From assembly GCA_016721425.1 (NCBI GenBank), contig JADKID010000012.1:310001-374000 (forward strand): DNA of 64,000 nt, given 5' to 3'. Source of the stretch: Bryobacterales bacterium. GTDB lineage: Bacteria; Acidobacteriota; Terriglobia; Bryobacterales; Bryobacteraceae. The notes below the pieces were generated by a model that made no database searches, was not told where the DNA came from, and was given only the letters and a program-made list of their open reading frames with translations. The position numbers and the translations under genes were made by a program. Below are positions 18,445 to 26,362 of the stretch, piece after piece (within the stretch, counting starts at the first letter, position 1; each line of letters opens with the position of its first letter).

Positions 18445-18840
18445 CTATTGGCGAGGTTCGGCGCCCTGGCGTCTGCCGCCCATCCAGAGGGGCCAGCCGT
18501 TGTCGTCGCGGAGTCTGAGGACCTTTTTGGTGGTGGGCAGTTCGACACGAATCGCCACGACGCTATCCGCCATTTTGTATCCCTTGGCCTCCAGCAGGTC
18601 ACCGGCCTTGGGGGTGAAGTTCTCCTGGACGAGGTAGCGCATGGAGCCGAGATAGAGCTTAACGACGCCTTTGGATGTGTTGACTTCGAGGAAGGGCATG
18701 CCCTGCCCCATGGCGAGTTGGACGCGGGTGATGGTGCCGCGGACTTCGACGGTGGGATTATCCGCGATGGGCGGCTTAGGCTCGTCGCCGGCCCAAACCG
18801 GCGACGAGATCAGGAACATGGCGAGCAGCCAGTTCTTCAT
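18445..18840 (-). CDS. Small secreted protein with one MamS/MamX-like domain
   Basis: A 131-residue protein with the signal peptide MKNWLLAMFLISSPVWA. One beta-rich domain fills residues 31-120: VRGTITRVQLAMGQGMPFLE, then VKLYLGSMRYLVQENFTPKAGD, then KKVLRLRDDNGWPLWMGG. The same pattern (G-x-I-x-x-V, Y/R-L-x-x-x-x-F-x-x-x-A-G, I-x-L-R-D-x-x-G-x-P-x-W) occurs twice in the protein at 21927-22691. From memory this resembles the domain named after magnetosome proteins MamS/MamX; a profile search is needed. It shares a strand with the Gln/Cys-rich gene 22 nt upstream and the kinase downstream. Ligand and function are unknown. Confidence 0.6.
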   Translation of the reverse strand: MKNWLLAMFLISSPVWAGDEPKPPIADNPTVEVRGTITRVQLAMGQGMPFLEVNTSKGVVKLYLGSMRYLVQENFTPKAGDLLEAKGYKMADSVVAIRVELPTTKKVLRLRDDNGWPLWMGGRRQGAEPRQ

Positions 18841-18862
18841 GGCACTTGTCTCCAGCTCCAGC

Positions 18863-19102
18863 TTACTTCTTCACTTGGGCGCGCGGGCAGGAGGCGGCAT
18901 TGGGACAGTTCTGGCACTGGGTTTTGTCGCACTGGCGGGTGCACTGCTGGCCGCCACGCTTGCCTTGACCCTGACCTTGCCGCTGGCACTGACCCTGACC
19001 CTGGCCGCGGCCCTGGCCTTGCCCCTGACCATTGCCCTGACTGGCAGCGAGCGGCGCGGCGAGGGCGACGCAAAACACCATCATGGTAACGAACGTCTTC
19101 AT
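18863..19102 (-). CDS. Small secreted Gly/Gln-rich, Cys-rich protein
   Basis: The protein has 79 residues from ATG 19102, preceded by the ribosome site AGAGGTGA. The signal peptide MKTFVTMMVFCVALAAPLAA is followed by a low-complexity Gly-Gln tract (repeats of GQ with some Arg). A compact Cys tail follows: C-x3-C-x4-C-x2-C-x5-C, with one more Cys in the tract. The tail could hold a metal ion or disulfides. It is encoded 22 nt before the MamS/MamX-like protein gene, probably in one transcript. The plus-strand protein at 23616-23876 is a similarly sized secreted repeat protein. No known family is recognised; the coding call rests on signal peptide, ribosome site and the ordered Cys spacing. Confidence 0.65.
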   Translation of the reverse strand: MKTFVTMMVFCVALAAPLAASQGNGQGQGQGRGQGQGQCQRQGQGQGKRGGQQCTRQCDKTQCQNCPNAASCPRAQVKK

Positions 19103-19239
19103 GGAATCACCTCTGCGGGCTGTTGTTGCAGTTGGCGTACCAAAGAGAAAACCCAATGGAATCAGCGGTGGATGGGCAGTAGCGGGGCGGCCGATGCGCA
19201 GGGGGTGCATGCTTGCCACGCAGACCTTGCGTGGCAGCG

Positions 19240-21732
19240 TCAGCGGAGGGCGTAGTCGCTGACGAGGCGGACGGTCTCGCCGGGCTGGAGGAGGCGCTTT
19301 TTCGACCAGAGGCCGAGGACGACGCGCCGCTGGCTTTTGGCGGACCAGTTGAGTACGCCGCGATCGGTTTGTTCAGGCGGGAACCGGTTGATGAGCGTCA
19401 GCTTCGCGCCTGGATTGAGGACGCGCCACTCGCCGTTGGGGTTTCGTTCGGCGGCGTAAGTTTCGGTGCCGGTGGGCTGCTGGGCGGGCTCGATCATGCG
19501 GCGCCGGACGGCCGGGCCGGCGGCGGGTTGGAATTCGACTAAGGCGTCTTGCATGGGGCCGGCGTCGGAATCGAACTGCGACTGGATGACGGCATCAAGC
19601 GGCTGGGCGGAGGCGTTGCCGGCGATGGTTTCGGTATGGATGCCAGGCTCGGAGGGGGCAAGGCGGATGGTGCGGCGGAGCGTGAGGCCTTGTGGGGTGA
19701 TGCCGGTGAGGATGGCCTCGTGCTTGTCTTCCGAGAGTTCCGCTGTCCAGTGGACGGTGTAGGCGGGGGCGTTGACGAAATCGGGATAGACGGAGGCGCT
19801 GAGGCCGGTGCGATTGGGATAGGAGGTCTCTTCGGCGGCGGGCTGGTTGAGGAGCTCGCGGCCGCTGCGTTTGTCGAGGATGTGGACGACGCGGGCGTTG
19901 AGCTCGGGGACGAGATGGAGGCGGAGGGTGGAGCTTTCCAGAGTGACGACGCGGTAGGCGCGGAGGGTGGCGGTGAAGTTGGCGTCGTCCTTGGCGAGCT
20001 CGGCCTCTTCGCTGAGGCGCGTGACTCCGAGGGCTTTGGCGTCGGCGATGAAAGCGGGCCACTCGGTTTTGAGACGATCGAGCCCGGTGGGCGCGTACCA
20101 GCCATCGCGGATGGTGAAGGACTGGAGCTGGCGGAGCTCGAGGTAGCGCAGGGAAAGCTCGGCCTGGCGGATGCGGCGGCGGGTGGTGTCATCCGTAGCC
20201 TGGGCAAGGGCGGTTTTGATGAGCTGTTTGGCCTGGTTGAGGCGAGTATCGCCCATACGCGGCGCGCGGCAGCACCACCAGTGCTGGGCCTCGCCCTGGG
20301 GCTGGGGGCGGACGAGGCTGTGGAGGAGATCGAGGTAGGCGCGCATGGATGGCGCGGCGGAGCCGTAGTAGATCTCGTGGAACTCGTCGACGGTCTTCCA
20401 GAAGTCAGTGCGCGGATCCCAGAGCATGCGGGCGATGACGTAGGCGCGGAGAGGGGCCTCCGAGCCGCCGGCAGGTGTACTGCCCTGCATGAAGAGGCCG
20501 GCGACTCCGTTGCGATAGTACATGGGGATATCGGCGGCGAGCTCGTCGAAATCGGGCACGGGGAGGAGGTAGTGGGAGAAGTTGGCGTTGTAATGCCACA
20601 CGTAGATGTTGCTGGTGATTTTGGCCCAGGCCTTGAGATTTTTGACGATGTAGGCGTTGTGGGGGCACTGTTCGTAGGGGTGGGCGTTGCACGCGCCGAT
20701 GGGACACATGCGGACGCGGACGTTGGGCCGGGGGCGGGTGAGGGAGGGCGGGGCCTCGGAGTAGAAATAGGCCAGGGTATCGATGAGCTTGCCGGGGTGA
20801 GTGAGTGCGACCTGATCGGCCACGGCGTTGACGAAGCGGAGGAGCGGGCCGGATTCGGCGCCACCCTCCTCGCGGGTGACTCGGCGGCAGTGGTCACACT
20901 CGCACTGGCCGTAGTAGTCGTTTTGGGAGACGGAGAAGATGGTGGCCTCGGGATGTTCATTCATCCACTGGCGGACTTTGGCGACGGTGAGGCGGAGGAC
21001 GTCGGGATTGGTGAGGCAGAGCTGGGCCTGGGCGCCGCGGCGTTTGCCGTCGATGAGCGAGTAGTATTCGGGGTGCTGCGCGAAGTGCTCGGCGGGGGGC
21101 AGGATGGAGTAGAAGGTGTGGACGAAGGGGTAATACTGGATCTTGCCGCCGGTGGATTCATCGAGCCTGGTGCTCATGCCGTTAGTTTTGTTGCGGGCGG
21201 CCCAGTCCTGATCGAATGCCTCGCTGAGATAGACCTCGCGGTATTCGAAGGCTGGCTTTTGGGTCTCGTCGATGGGGGCAAGGGTGATGGTCCTGCGCTT
21301 GGGGATGCGGCTGGCATCGGCGGCGACCCAGCGGCAACCGAGTTTTTCGAGAAACGTGTAGACGCCGTACATTGTGCCGCGCAGGCGGCCGCCGGCGATG
21401 GCGAGATGGGGGCCACGAGACTGGATGGCGAAGCCTTCGTCGCCGAGCTGATCGAAGGGGATCTGGAAGCGGAGGGAGCTTGTGAGGCGGCTGCGGCCCA
21501 CGAGTAGGAGATTGCCGCGGACGGAGGCGGAATCGGGCAGGATGGGCAGACGGGCGCCGGATATCTCTTCGAGGAAGCGCTGGAGCTCGGCGGCGGCGCG
21601 GCGCTCGGAGGGGGAGGAGTCCTGCGCGATGACGATGGAATAGGCGGAGCGGCCGTTTTCGGTCAGGCGGAGCGAGGGGGCGGCGGTGAGCACGAGGACG
21701 GGGAGCAGGGCGCAGAGCAGATTGCGATTCAT
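19240..21732 (-). CDS. Secreted DUF4838-type, GH67-N-terminus-like glycoside hydrolase-related protein
   Basis: The protein has 830 residues from ATG 21732 with the signal peptide NRNLLCALLPVLVLTAAP. The N-terminal part matches the beta-alpha domain that precedes alpha-glucuronidase-like barrels (SPSERRAAAELQRFLEEISG, GTMYGVYTFLEKLGCRW). The central TIM-barrel-like part has VSQNDYYGQCECDHCRR, a Cys cluster frequent in DUF4838 proteins, and YVWHYNANFSHYLLPVPDF. The C-terminal 250 residues are beta-rich. The substrate is unknown; a role in breaking down a uronate- or glycan-containing polymer is inferred from the fold. It lies on the minus strand in the middle of the small secreted redox-like genes and may be unrelated to them. 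Confidence 0.75.
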   Translation of the reverse strand: MNRNLLCALLPVLVLTAAPSLRLTENGRSAYSIVIAQDSSPSERRAAAELQRFLEEISGARLPILPDSASVRGNLLLVGRSRLTSSLRFQIPFDQLGDEGFAIQSRGPHLAIAGGRLRGTMYGVYTFLEKLGCRWVAADASRIPKRRTITLAPIDETQKPAFEYREVYLSEAFDQDWAARNKTNGMSTRLDESTGGKIQYYPFVHTFYSILPPAEHFAQHPEYYSLIDGKRRGAQAQLCLTNPDVLRLTVAKVRQWMNEHPEATIFSVSQNDYYGQCECDHCRRVTREEGGAESGPLLRFVNAVADQVALTHPGKLIDTLAYFYSEAPPSLTRPRPNVRVRMCPIGACNAHPYEQCPHNAYIVKNLKAWAKITSNIYVWHYNANFSHYLLPVPDFDELAADIPMYYRNGVAGLFMQGSTPAGGSEAPLRAYVIARMLWDPRTDFWKTVDEFHEIYYGSAAPSMRAYLDLLHSLVRPQPQGEAQHWWCCRAPRMGDTRLNQAKQLIKTALAQATDDTTRRRIRQAELSLRYLELRQLQSFTIRDGWYAPTGLDRLKTEWPAFIADAKALGVTRLSEEAELAKDDANFTATLRAYRVVTLESSTLRLHLVPELNARVVHILDKRSGRELLNQPAAEETSYPNRTGLSASVYPDFVNAPAYTVHWTAELSEDKHEAILTGITPQGLTLRRTIRLAPSEPGIHTETIAGNASAQPLDAVIQSQFDSDAGPMQDALVEFQPAAGPAVRRRMIEPAQQPTGTETYAAERNPNGEWRVLNPGAKLTLINRFPPEQTDRGVLNWSAKSQRRVVLGLWSKKRLLQPGETVRLVSDYALR

Positions 21733-21926
21733 TCCATCAGAGACTGTAGCGCAGGCGGGCGCGGATTGTGCAGAGGCTGCGGAGTTGGCGCGGGCGGTGC
21801 GCAGGTCCTGCGGGCTTTGCGGGCGTGAGGGGAGGCCGGATTGATTGGTTTCAACCACTTGGAGGATGGCCGGGCGTTTGCAGTGGAAGTGCACGTCTGC
21901 AAATTCTCATTGGCCGGAGATCATCC

Positions 21927-22691
21927 ATGAATCGCAAAATCTACTCAGTTCTTTTCGCGACCGCACTGGCGGCGGTTACGGTATTGGCACAGGGTCCGCA
22001 GGGACCGGGAACGCCGGGCGCTGGCCCGAGCAACGGACCGGGCGCTGGCGCGGGGAACGCACAGCACACCAACGCCGGCCTGAACATGGCGGCGCAGAGC
22101 ACGGTGGAAGGGGCGATTACGAGCGTCCAGATGGCGTATGGCACGCAGTATCCGTCGATCGTGGTGGGCAAGGCGCAGATCAAGGTGGCGCCGGTGTGGT
22201 ACCTGCTGGAGAACGACTTTGAACTGGCGGCGGGTGAGGTTGTATCGGTAGTTGCGGCGCCCTCCAACACAGCAGGGGACGCGTATCTGTACGCAATCCG
22301 GATCACGAAGGGCGGAGCGAGCATCACGCTGCGGGACGAGTTGGGCATCCCGGCTTGGACGAGCCAGATGCAGGGGCGGAGCGGCCGTGAGCAAGGACCG
22401 GCCAGTTGCGGCACCTGCATCGACCTGGCCTCGACGCAGACGGCGAGCGGCGTGATCGACCGGGTCACGGTTGGGGTTGGCATCCAGCAGCCGACGCTGG
22501 TGTTGAAGCTGGCGGATGCCACATTGCTGACGGTGAAGCTCGGATCTGAGCGCCTGATTCTGGCGAGCGACTTCGAGCTGAACGCCGGGGAGAAGCTGAC
22601 GGTGAAGTACGCACGCTCCACCTGCACCGAGGAACTGGTGGCCCTGGAGCTGACCGATGCGAATGGCAAGACGCTGACGCTGCGGAACTAG
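21927..22691 (+). CDS. Secreted protein with two tandem MamS/MamX-like domains
   Basis: The protein has 254 residues from ATG 21927, with GGAGA upstream. The signal peptide MNRKIYSVLFATALAAVTVLA is followed by a Gly/Pro/Asn-rich spacer (residues 22-50). Copy 1 spans about 57-145 (VEGAITSVQMAYG, VWYLLENDFELAAGE, ASITLRDELGIPAW). Next is a C-x2-C pair (CGTC, 161-164). Copy 2 spans about 172-254 (ASGVIDRVTVGVG, LILASDFELNAGE, KTLTLRN). The single-domain relative is at 18445-18840. A perfect terminator follows the stop, so this gene is its own transcription unit ahead of the sigma factor. The C-x2-C linker could be redox-active or metal-binding. Function is not established. Confidence 0.65.
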   Translation: MNRKIYSVLFATALAAVTVLAQGPQGPGTPGAGPSNGPGAGAGNAQHTNAGLNMAAQSTVEGAITSVQMAYGTQYPSIVVGKAQIKVAPVWYLLENDFELAAGEVVSVVAAPSNTAGDAYLYAIRITKGGASITLRDELGIPAWTSQMQGRSGREQGPASCGTCIDLASTQTASGVIDRVTVGVGIQQPTLVLKLADATLLTVKLGSERLILASDFELNAGEKLTVKYARSTCTEELVALELTDANGKTLTLRN

Positions 22692-22704
22692 GCTGAAAGG
22701 GTTT

Positions 22705-22740
22705 GGCGGAATGGGAGTCCATATGGGCTCCCATTCCGCT
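22705..22740 (+). terminator. Intrinsic terminator-like hairpin after the double-domain secreted protein
   Basis: The arms GCGGAATGGGAG (22706-22717) and CTCCCATTCCGC (22728-22739) pair perfectly, with further pairing towards an ATAT loop. The downstream tract TTTCGTTT is T-rich but interrupted. It separates 21927-22691 from the sigma factor gene. Confidence 0.75.
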
Positions 22741-22774
22741 TTCGTTTGCGATACGCTTTCGACAGCAGAGAGCC

Positions 22775-23386
22775 ATGAACACGTTCTGTGAATCGCCATG
22801 TCTGATTGCCAACGAGCCGACAGTATGCCAGGCCCGTGCGTGTCTGATCCGGCATTCGGCACAGGGCAACCGGGTAGCCGTGGAGCTTCTGTTTGAGCGG
22901 GTCTATGCGGCGGTGTACGTGCAGGCGCGGCGGATCTGCCACGGAGATGACACCGCCGAGGATCTGGCGCAAGAGACGCTGGTGTTGGCGTTTGAGGGTC
23001 TGGCTCAGTTGAAGAATCCGCAATTGCTGCTGCATTGGATGAGCAAGATCGCCTGGAACCGGTATCGTGAGCGGCAGCGGACGGGCAAATTCACTCCCCA
23101 TACGTTGGACGAATTTAACGACAGCCAGCATTCCTGTTTCGTCTGCAAGCCCGATCATCCGATCGATCGACTCATTGTGCGGGAGACAGCGGCGGTGCTA
23201 GCCCAAGCGGTGAGGGAGTTGCCGCCTAGTTTGTATCGAGCTTTTCAACTGCGCGTGTTGGAGCAGCTTTCCACGCGAGACACGGCGCTGCGGCTTGACA
23301 CTACCGAGCTGGCGGTGAGGACGCGGCTGAGGCGTGCCAGGCGACTGCTGCGCGAATCACTGGACCGGACGCTGGAACCGGCCTGA
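22775..23386 (+). CDS. Sigma-70 family (ECF-like) RNA polymerase sigma factor
   Basis: The protein has 203 residues from ATG 22775. Region 2 is clear: LFERVYAAVYVQARRICHGD, then TAEDLAQETLVLAFEGL and WMSKIAWNRYRERQR. Region 4 ends the protein: LPPSLYRAFQLRVLEQLSTRD and TTELAVRTRLRRARRLLRESL, a helix-turn-helix. Between them lies a linker with the pair SCFVCKPDH. Cys residues are unusually many for such a factor (also FCESPC near the N-terminus), which could make it thiol- or metal-responsive without a separate anti-sigma gene; none is visible nearby. It precedes the small repeat protein and polyferredoxin genes, which are its likely targets by position only. Confidence 0.8.
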   Translation: MNTFCESPCLIANEPTVCQARACLIRHSAQGNRVAVELLFERVYAAVYVQARRICHGDDTAEDLAQETLVLAFEGLAQLKNPQLLLHWMSKIAWNRYRERQRTGKFTPHTLDEFNDSQHSCFVCKPDHPIDRLIVRETAAVLAQAVRELPPSLYRAFQLRVLEQLSTRDTALRLDTTELAVRTRLRRARRLLRESLDRTLEPA

Positions 23387-23615
23387 AGCACTGAATTACT
23401 CCTACGCTTTTCCTTGCGGCGTTCGCCGCGCATCTCCCTTTCCATTCCTGATATCGCTTGTGTGTAGCGTTTAGGCTGCAAAGTCTGCGCACCGCACAGA
23501 GCGCTGCCGTGCAGAGCTTGCAGCGATTCCGCCGCTGCTACGCGCAAGTAATTGATTCCATGGATCGGCGCGCTGAGGCCCGTCACTTGCAGAAACAGCG
23601 GCAGGAGAAAACACC
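23387..23615 (+). promoter_or_regulatory. Gap between sigma factor and small repeat protein genes
   Basis: No gene is seen. The long gap suggests a separate promoter for the small repeat protein and polyferredoxin genes. TTGATTCCATGG in this gap resembles CTGATTCCATTGG upstream of the minus-strand Cys-rich gene (start 19102), sharing the core TGATTCCAT. This could be a common regulatory site or chance. Confidence 0.25.
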
Positions 23616-23876
23616 ATGAAACGGTCACTTTCTATCATTCTCGCGGCGGCCTTCACACTGGCCACTGCATCCGCACAGTTCGTCGCCAATGGGAACCAGG
23701 GCTATGGCCCGAAGGATGGCACGGGCTACGGCGCAACATCGGGCCGGGGCAACGGACCCAAGGACGGCACGGGCTACGGTGCGAAGTCGGGCAAGGGGAA
23801 CGGCTCGGGGACCTGTGACCAGACGGGGCCGAGAGGCAGCCAGCGCGGCGGACAGAGCCGGGGCGGCCGCCGTTAG
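23616..23876 (+). CDS. Small secreted Gly-rich repeat protein
   Basis: The protein has 86 residues from ATG 23616, preceded by GGAGAAAACACC as ribosome site. The signal peptide MKRSLSIILAAAFTLATASA is followed by a tandem repeat of about 17 residues: GPKDGTGYGATSGRGN, then GPKDGTGYGAKSGKGN. A basic Gly/Arg/Ser tail follows with one Cys (GTCDQTG). It is 42 nt upstream of the polyferredoxin start, so both are probably in one transcript. The protein is disordered-looking and cationic. No family is recognised; similar short Gly-rich proteins often accompany the membrane ferredoxin genes of this type, but I cannot verify that here. Confidence 0.65.
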   Translation: MKRSLSIILAAAFTLATASAQFVANGNQGYGPKDGTGYGATSGRGNGPKDGTGYGAKSGKGNGSGTCDQTGPRGSQRGGQSRGGRR

Positions 23877-23918
23877 GCATTGCGACTGAATAGGAAGGGA
23901 AGAAGAGGATCAGCGCCG

Positions 23919-25424
23919 ATGACACTCACTCAGATTGAAACCCGCCCGGGCAAGAGCGCCTGGTACCGTTCACCGAGGGTGATTCGCCACGGTGTGATGA
24001 TCTTCTTCTTCCTGTTCTTGTTGCACGTTGCCTACGACCATCAGGTACAGGGCGGAGGTCCGAAGGGCACGCCGAGCATCGAAGCATACTGTCCGTTTGG
24101 CGGCGTTGAGAATCTCTATCAATTTCTGACGACGGGCGGGTATATCCGGCATATTGAGCCGTCGGCGATGATCCTGATGGGCGCGGTGCTGTTGCTGACG
24201 CTGCTGTTCAGCCGCGGGTTTTGCGGCTGGATCTGTCCGTTTGGGAGCGTACAGGAGTGGTTGGGTCTGGTGGGCCGGAAGATCTTCGGCAAGAGCTACA
24301 ACCCGACCGGACCGTGGGAAAAGCGGCTGCGCTATTTGAAGTACGTGATCCTGGGCGTGATTGTTGTGCTCACGTGGCGGATGGGGACGCTGGTGTTCCG
24401 GCCGTACGATCCGTTCCTGGCGTTCTTCCATCTGGGAAACGGCTTCAGCGAGATGCCATATGCGTATGCGGCGCTGGGGGGAGTACTGTTGGGCTCGTTG
24501 AAGTACGAGCGATTCTTCTGCAAGTACGCGTGCCCGCTGGGTGCCGTGATTGGTGTGGCGGGCAAGCTGGGCCTGACAAAGATCGTGCGCAGCGACGAGG
24601 GGTGCAAGGGCTGCAATCTGTGCCAGAAGAAGTGCTTTGCGCATGTCGATTTCCTGGGCACGAATACGATCACAGACGCCGAGTGCAACCACTGCCTGGA
24701 CTGCGTGGTGCACTGTCCTAAGCCAAACGTGCTTTCGCTGAAGGGCGCGGGCTGGAGTTTTTCGCATGGCGCGTATGCGGCGCTGCTGGTGGCGGGGTTG
24801 GTGACCACAGTGGGCCTGAGCCAGATGTGGGGCAAGTGGCGGACTCAGCCCGTGATGGTGGGCTATACGAACGCGGCGGGCAAGCTGGACGCGGGCCAGA
24901 TTCGGGGCTGGATGACGGTGGCCGACATCAGCGACGGGTACCGGATCCCGATGCCGGCGTTGTATGCGGGCGCGAAGTTGCCGGCTGCGGTTGATCCGGC
25001 GACACGGCTGAATCAGGTGGCGAAGAAATACAAGCTCGATTTCGAACCGGACTCGATGCGCGACGTGGTGGCGCGGTATCTGGGAAGTTCGCGAACACAG
25101 GAGGCGCCGGCGGCGGCTGAGCGAAAGCCGGCGGGGCAGGCGGCAGTGAAGGCTGAAGGGAAACCGGCTGAGCCGCGGGCGCGGGCCCAGGCGGCGGCCG
25201 CTCCGCCGCAGGCGCACACGGGCGGCGACGCCGAGGTAAAGGGCTTCATGAGCCTGAGCGAGATTGCGGACAAGACGGGGGCGCCGGCGGAGTACATTTT
25301 GAAGTCGCTGCAAATCAGCGATCCGGTGGATGCGAGCCTGCCGGTGCGCGAGTGGATGCACTCGCGGGGTAAGAGCATCCAGGACATCCGGGATGCGGTG
25401 GCGGAGCACAAGAAGGGGCGCTAA
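23919..25424 (+). CDS. Membrane-bound polyferredoxin (NapH/NosR-like 4Fe-4S protein) with tandem C-terminal repeats
   Basis: The protein has 501 residues from ATG 23919. Several membrane helices surround an EAYCPFGGVENL motif (C58), CGWICPFG (C102, C106) and CKYACPLG (C201, C205), the signature of NapH/NosR/CcoG-type membrane ferredoxins. Two 4Fe-4S clusters follow: C229-x2-C-x2-C-x3-C239 and C256-x2-C-x2-C-x3-C266. After another helix come two copies of a helical repeat (VADISDGYRIPMPALYAG at about 333-385 and LSEIADKTGAPAEYILKSL at about 445-500), joined by an Ala/Pro linker. It should pass electrons across or into the envelope; the acceptor is unknown. The tandem repeats resemble short domains in other electron-transfer proteins. 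Confidence 0.85.
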   Translation: MTLTQIETRPGKSAWYRSPRVIRHGVMIFFFLFLLHVAYDHQVQGGGPKGTPSIEAYCPFGGVENLYQFLTTGGYIRHIEPSAMILMGAVLLLTLLFSRGFCGWICPFGSVQEWLGLVGRKIFGKSYNPTGPWEKRLRYLKYVILGVIVVLTWRMGTLVFRPYDPFLAFFHLGNGFSEMPYAYAALGGVLLGSLKYERFFCKYACPLGAVIGVAGKLGLTKIVRSDEGCKGCNLCQKKCFAHVDFLGTNTITDAECNHCLDCVVHCPKPNVLSLKGAGWSFSHGAYAALLVAGLVTTVGLSQMWGKWRTQPVMVGYTNAAGKLDAGQIRGWMTVADISDGYRIPMPALYAGAKLPAAVDPATRLNQVAKKYKLDFEPDSMRDVVARYLGSSRTQEAPAAAERKPAGQAAVKAEGKPAEPRARAQAAAAPPQAHTGGDAEVKGFMSLSEIADKTGAPAEYILKSLQISDPVDASLPVREWMHSRGKSIQDIRDAVAEHKKGR

Positions 25425-25434
25425 ACGGCACGGC

Positions 25435-25875
25435 TCACCATTCGAGCTCGTCGTCGGGCACGGTGACGGTGGGGGCGGCGGGAGCGGCCTCCGGGGCGGC
25501 GGCGGCCCGTTTCCGCTTCAGATAGCGAGCGAGCGCGACGGCGCCGGCTCCGAGTGCGGCGAACGGGATGACGGTGAGCCAGGTAAGTTTTTGCCCGCGC
25601 GGCTCCAACAGGATGCGCTCGCCGTGGCGGGCGACGTAGAAAGCGACGATGTCGTCGTCGGAGGAGCCGGAGGCCACCATGCTTGCGATCTCGGCGCGCA
25701 TGGTGGCAGCGGACTCGGACCGGTGGACGGCGACGCTTTCGCTCCAGCAGCATGGCGCGATGAAGCGGGCCTGGAGGGTTTTTGCACGATCAATTGGCTC
25801 GCCGTGGACAGGCGAGGCTACCGCCCATGCGGCGGCGGCGAGCACACGGCTCGCAAACAGGCGTCTGGATTCCAT
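25435..25875 (-). CDS. CcmH-like cytochrome c biogenesis protein with a PCCW motif
   Basis: A 146-residue protein with the signal peptide ending near residue 24. It then has RFIAPCCWSESVAVHRSE, a helical stretch (AATMRAEIASMVASGSSDDD) and IVAFYVARHGERILLEPRG. This is the CcmH/NrfF fold pattern, in which the usual L-R-C-x2-C active site is replaced by P-C-C-W (C42, C43). A single membrane helix (residues about 98-114) and an acidic tail end it. CcmH proteins reduce apocytochrome thiols for heme attachment. Adjacent Cys instead of C-x2-C suggests a variant of that thiol chemistry or metal binding. It converges with the polyferredoxin gene, 10 nt apart. Confidence 0.7.
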   Translation of the reverse strand: MESRRLFASRVLAAAAWAVASPVHGEPIDRAKTLQARFIAPCCWSESVAVHRSESAATMRAEIASMVASGSSDDDIVAFYVARHGERILLEPRGQKLTWLTVIPFAALGAGAVALARYLKRKRAAAAPEAAPAAPTVTVPDDELEW

Positions 25876-25916
25876 TTGGGTATCCCCTTTTCGAGATTCT
25901 GGACTGAGCTTTGAGT

Positions 25917-26321
25917 TCAGGACAGGACGGGAGGGGGCCGTTCGAAGAGGGCGAAGTCAGAGTGGTGGGAAGCGGCGAGGGACGGTGCGGCGGGCAGCGG
26001 GCAGCGGCGTGGGGCTGCGGGGAGTATGTGTTGCGTGGCCGAGGCGGCGATGCCGGGTGCGATGGGCGGGAGGGCGGGCCGCTGGCGGCAACCCGCCGGG
26101 CAACCGGGCGCGGCCTGCCAATGGGGCGCGGTGGATGCCGGTGCGTGGAACTGCGCCTTGCGGCAGCAGCAGGTCTTCGCGCGGCGGCAGCAGCTCATGC
26201 CGCACGTGGCGCTATCGTCGCCGAAAAGCGGAATGAGGGCGAACGTGGCGGGGGCAAGCGTGAGGAGCGCGATCAGGAGCGCGATGGCCCGCTGCAACAC
26301 GGCTCGGGAGAGAGATGGCAT
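25917..26321 (-). CDS. Small membrane/secreted Cys-rich protein
   Basis: The protein has 134 residues from ATG 26321. A hydrophobic N-terminal segment (IALLIALLTLAPATFALIPLF) is followed by a dense Cys block, C40-G-M-S-C-C and T-C-C-C (residues 40-53). An Ala/Pro-rich remainder with two more Cys pairs (GCPAGC) follows. The Cys block could bind a soft metal such as copper. It lies between a YHS-like metal-site protein gene and the CcmH-like gene on the same strand, separated by about 40 nt on each side. No family is recognised. The C-terminal half is low-complexity, so some doubt remains about the true end. Confidence 0.55.
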   Translation of the reverse strand: MPSLSRAVLQRAIALLIALLTLAPATFALIPLFGDDSATCGMSCCRRAKTCCCRKAQFHAPASTAPHWQAAPGCPAGCRQRPALPPIAPGIAASATQHILPAAPRRCPLPAAPSLAASHHSDFALFERPPPVLS

Positions 26322-26362
26322 AGGCCCTAAAGGACTCTGCCTCCACGATAGCAGCCGGGGCA

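Noticed and set aside
18930..19060. Short tandem GC-rich repeats suggesting a CRISPR or satellite
   Set aside because: The periodicity comes from Gly-Gln codons of the small secreted protein. There are no spacers of constant length.
24221..24721. Alternate frame with Cys-rich features inside the polyferredoxin gene
   Set aside because: It is a plus-strand shadow of the polyferredoxin and has no start or domain of its own.
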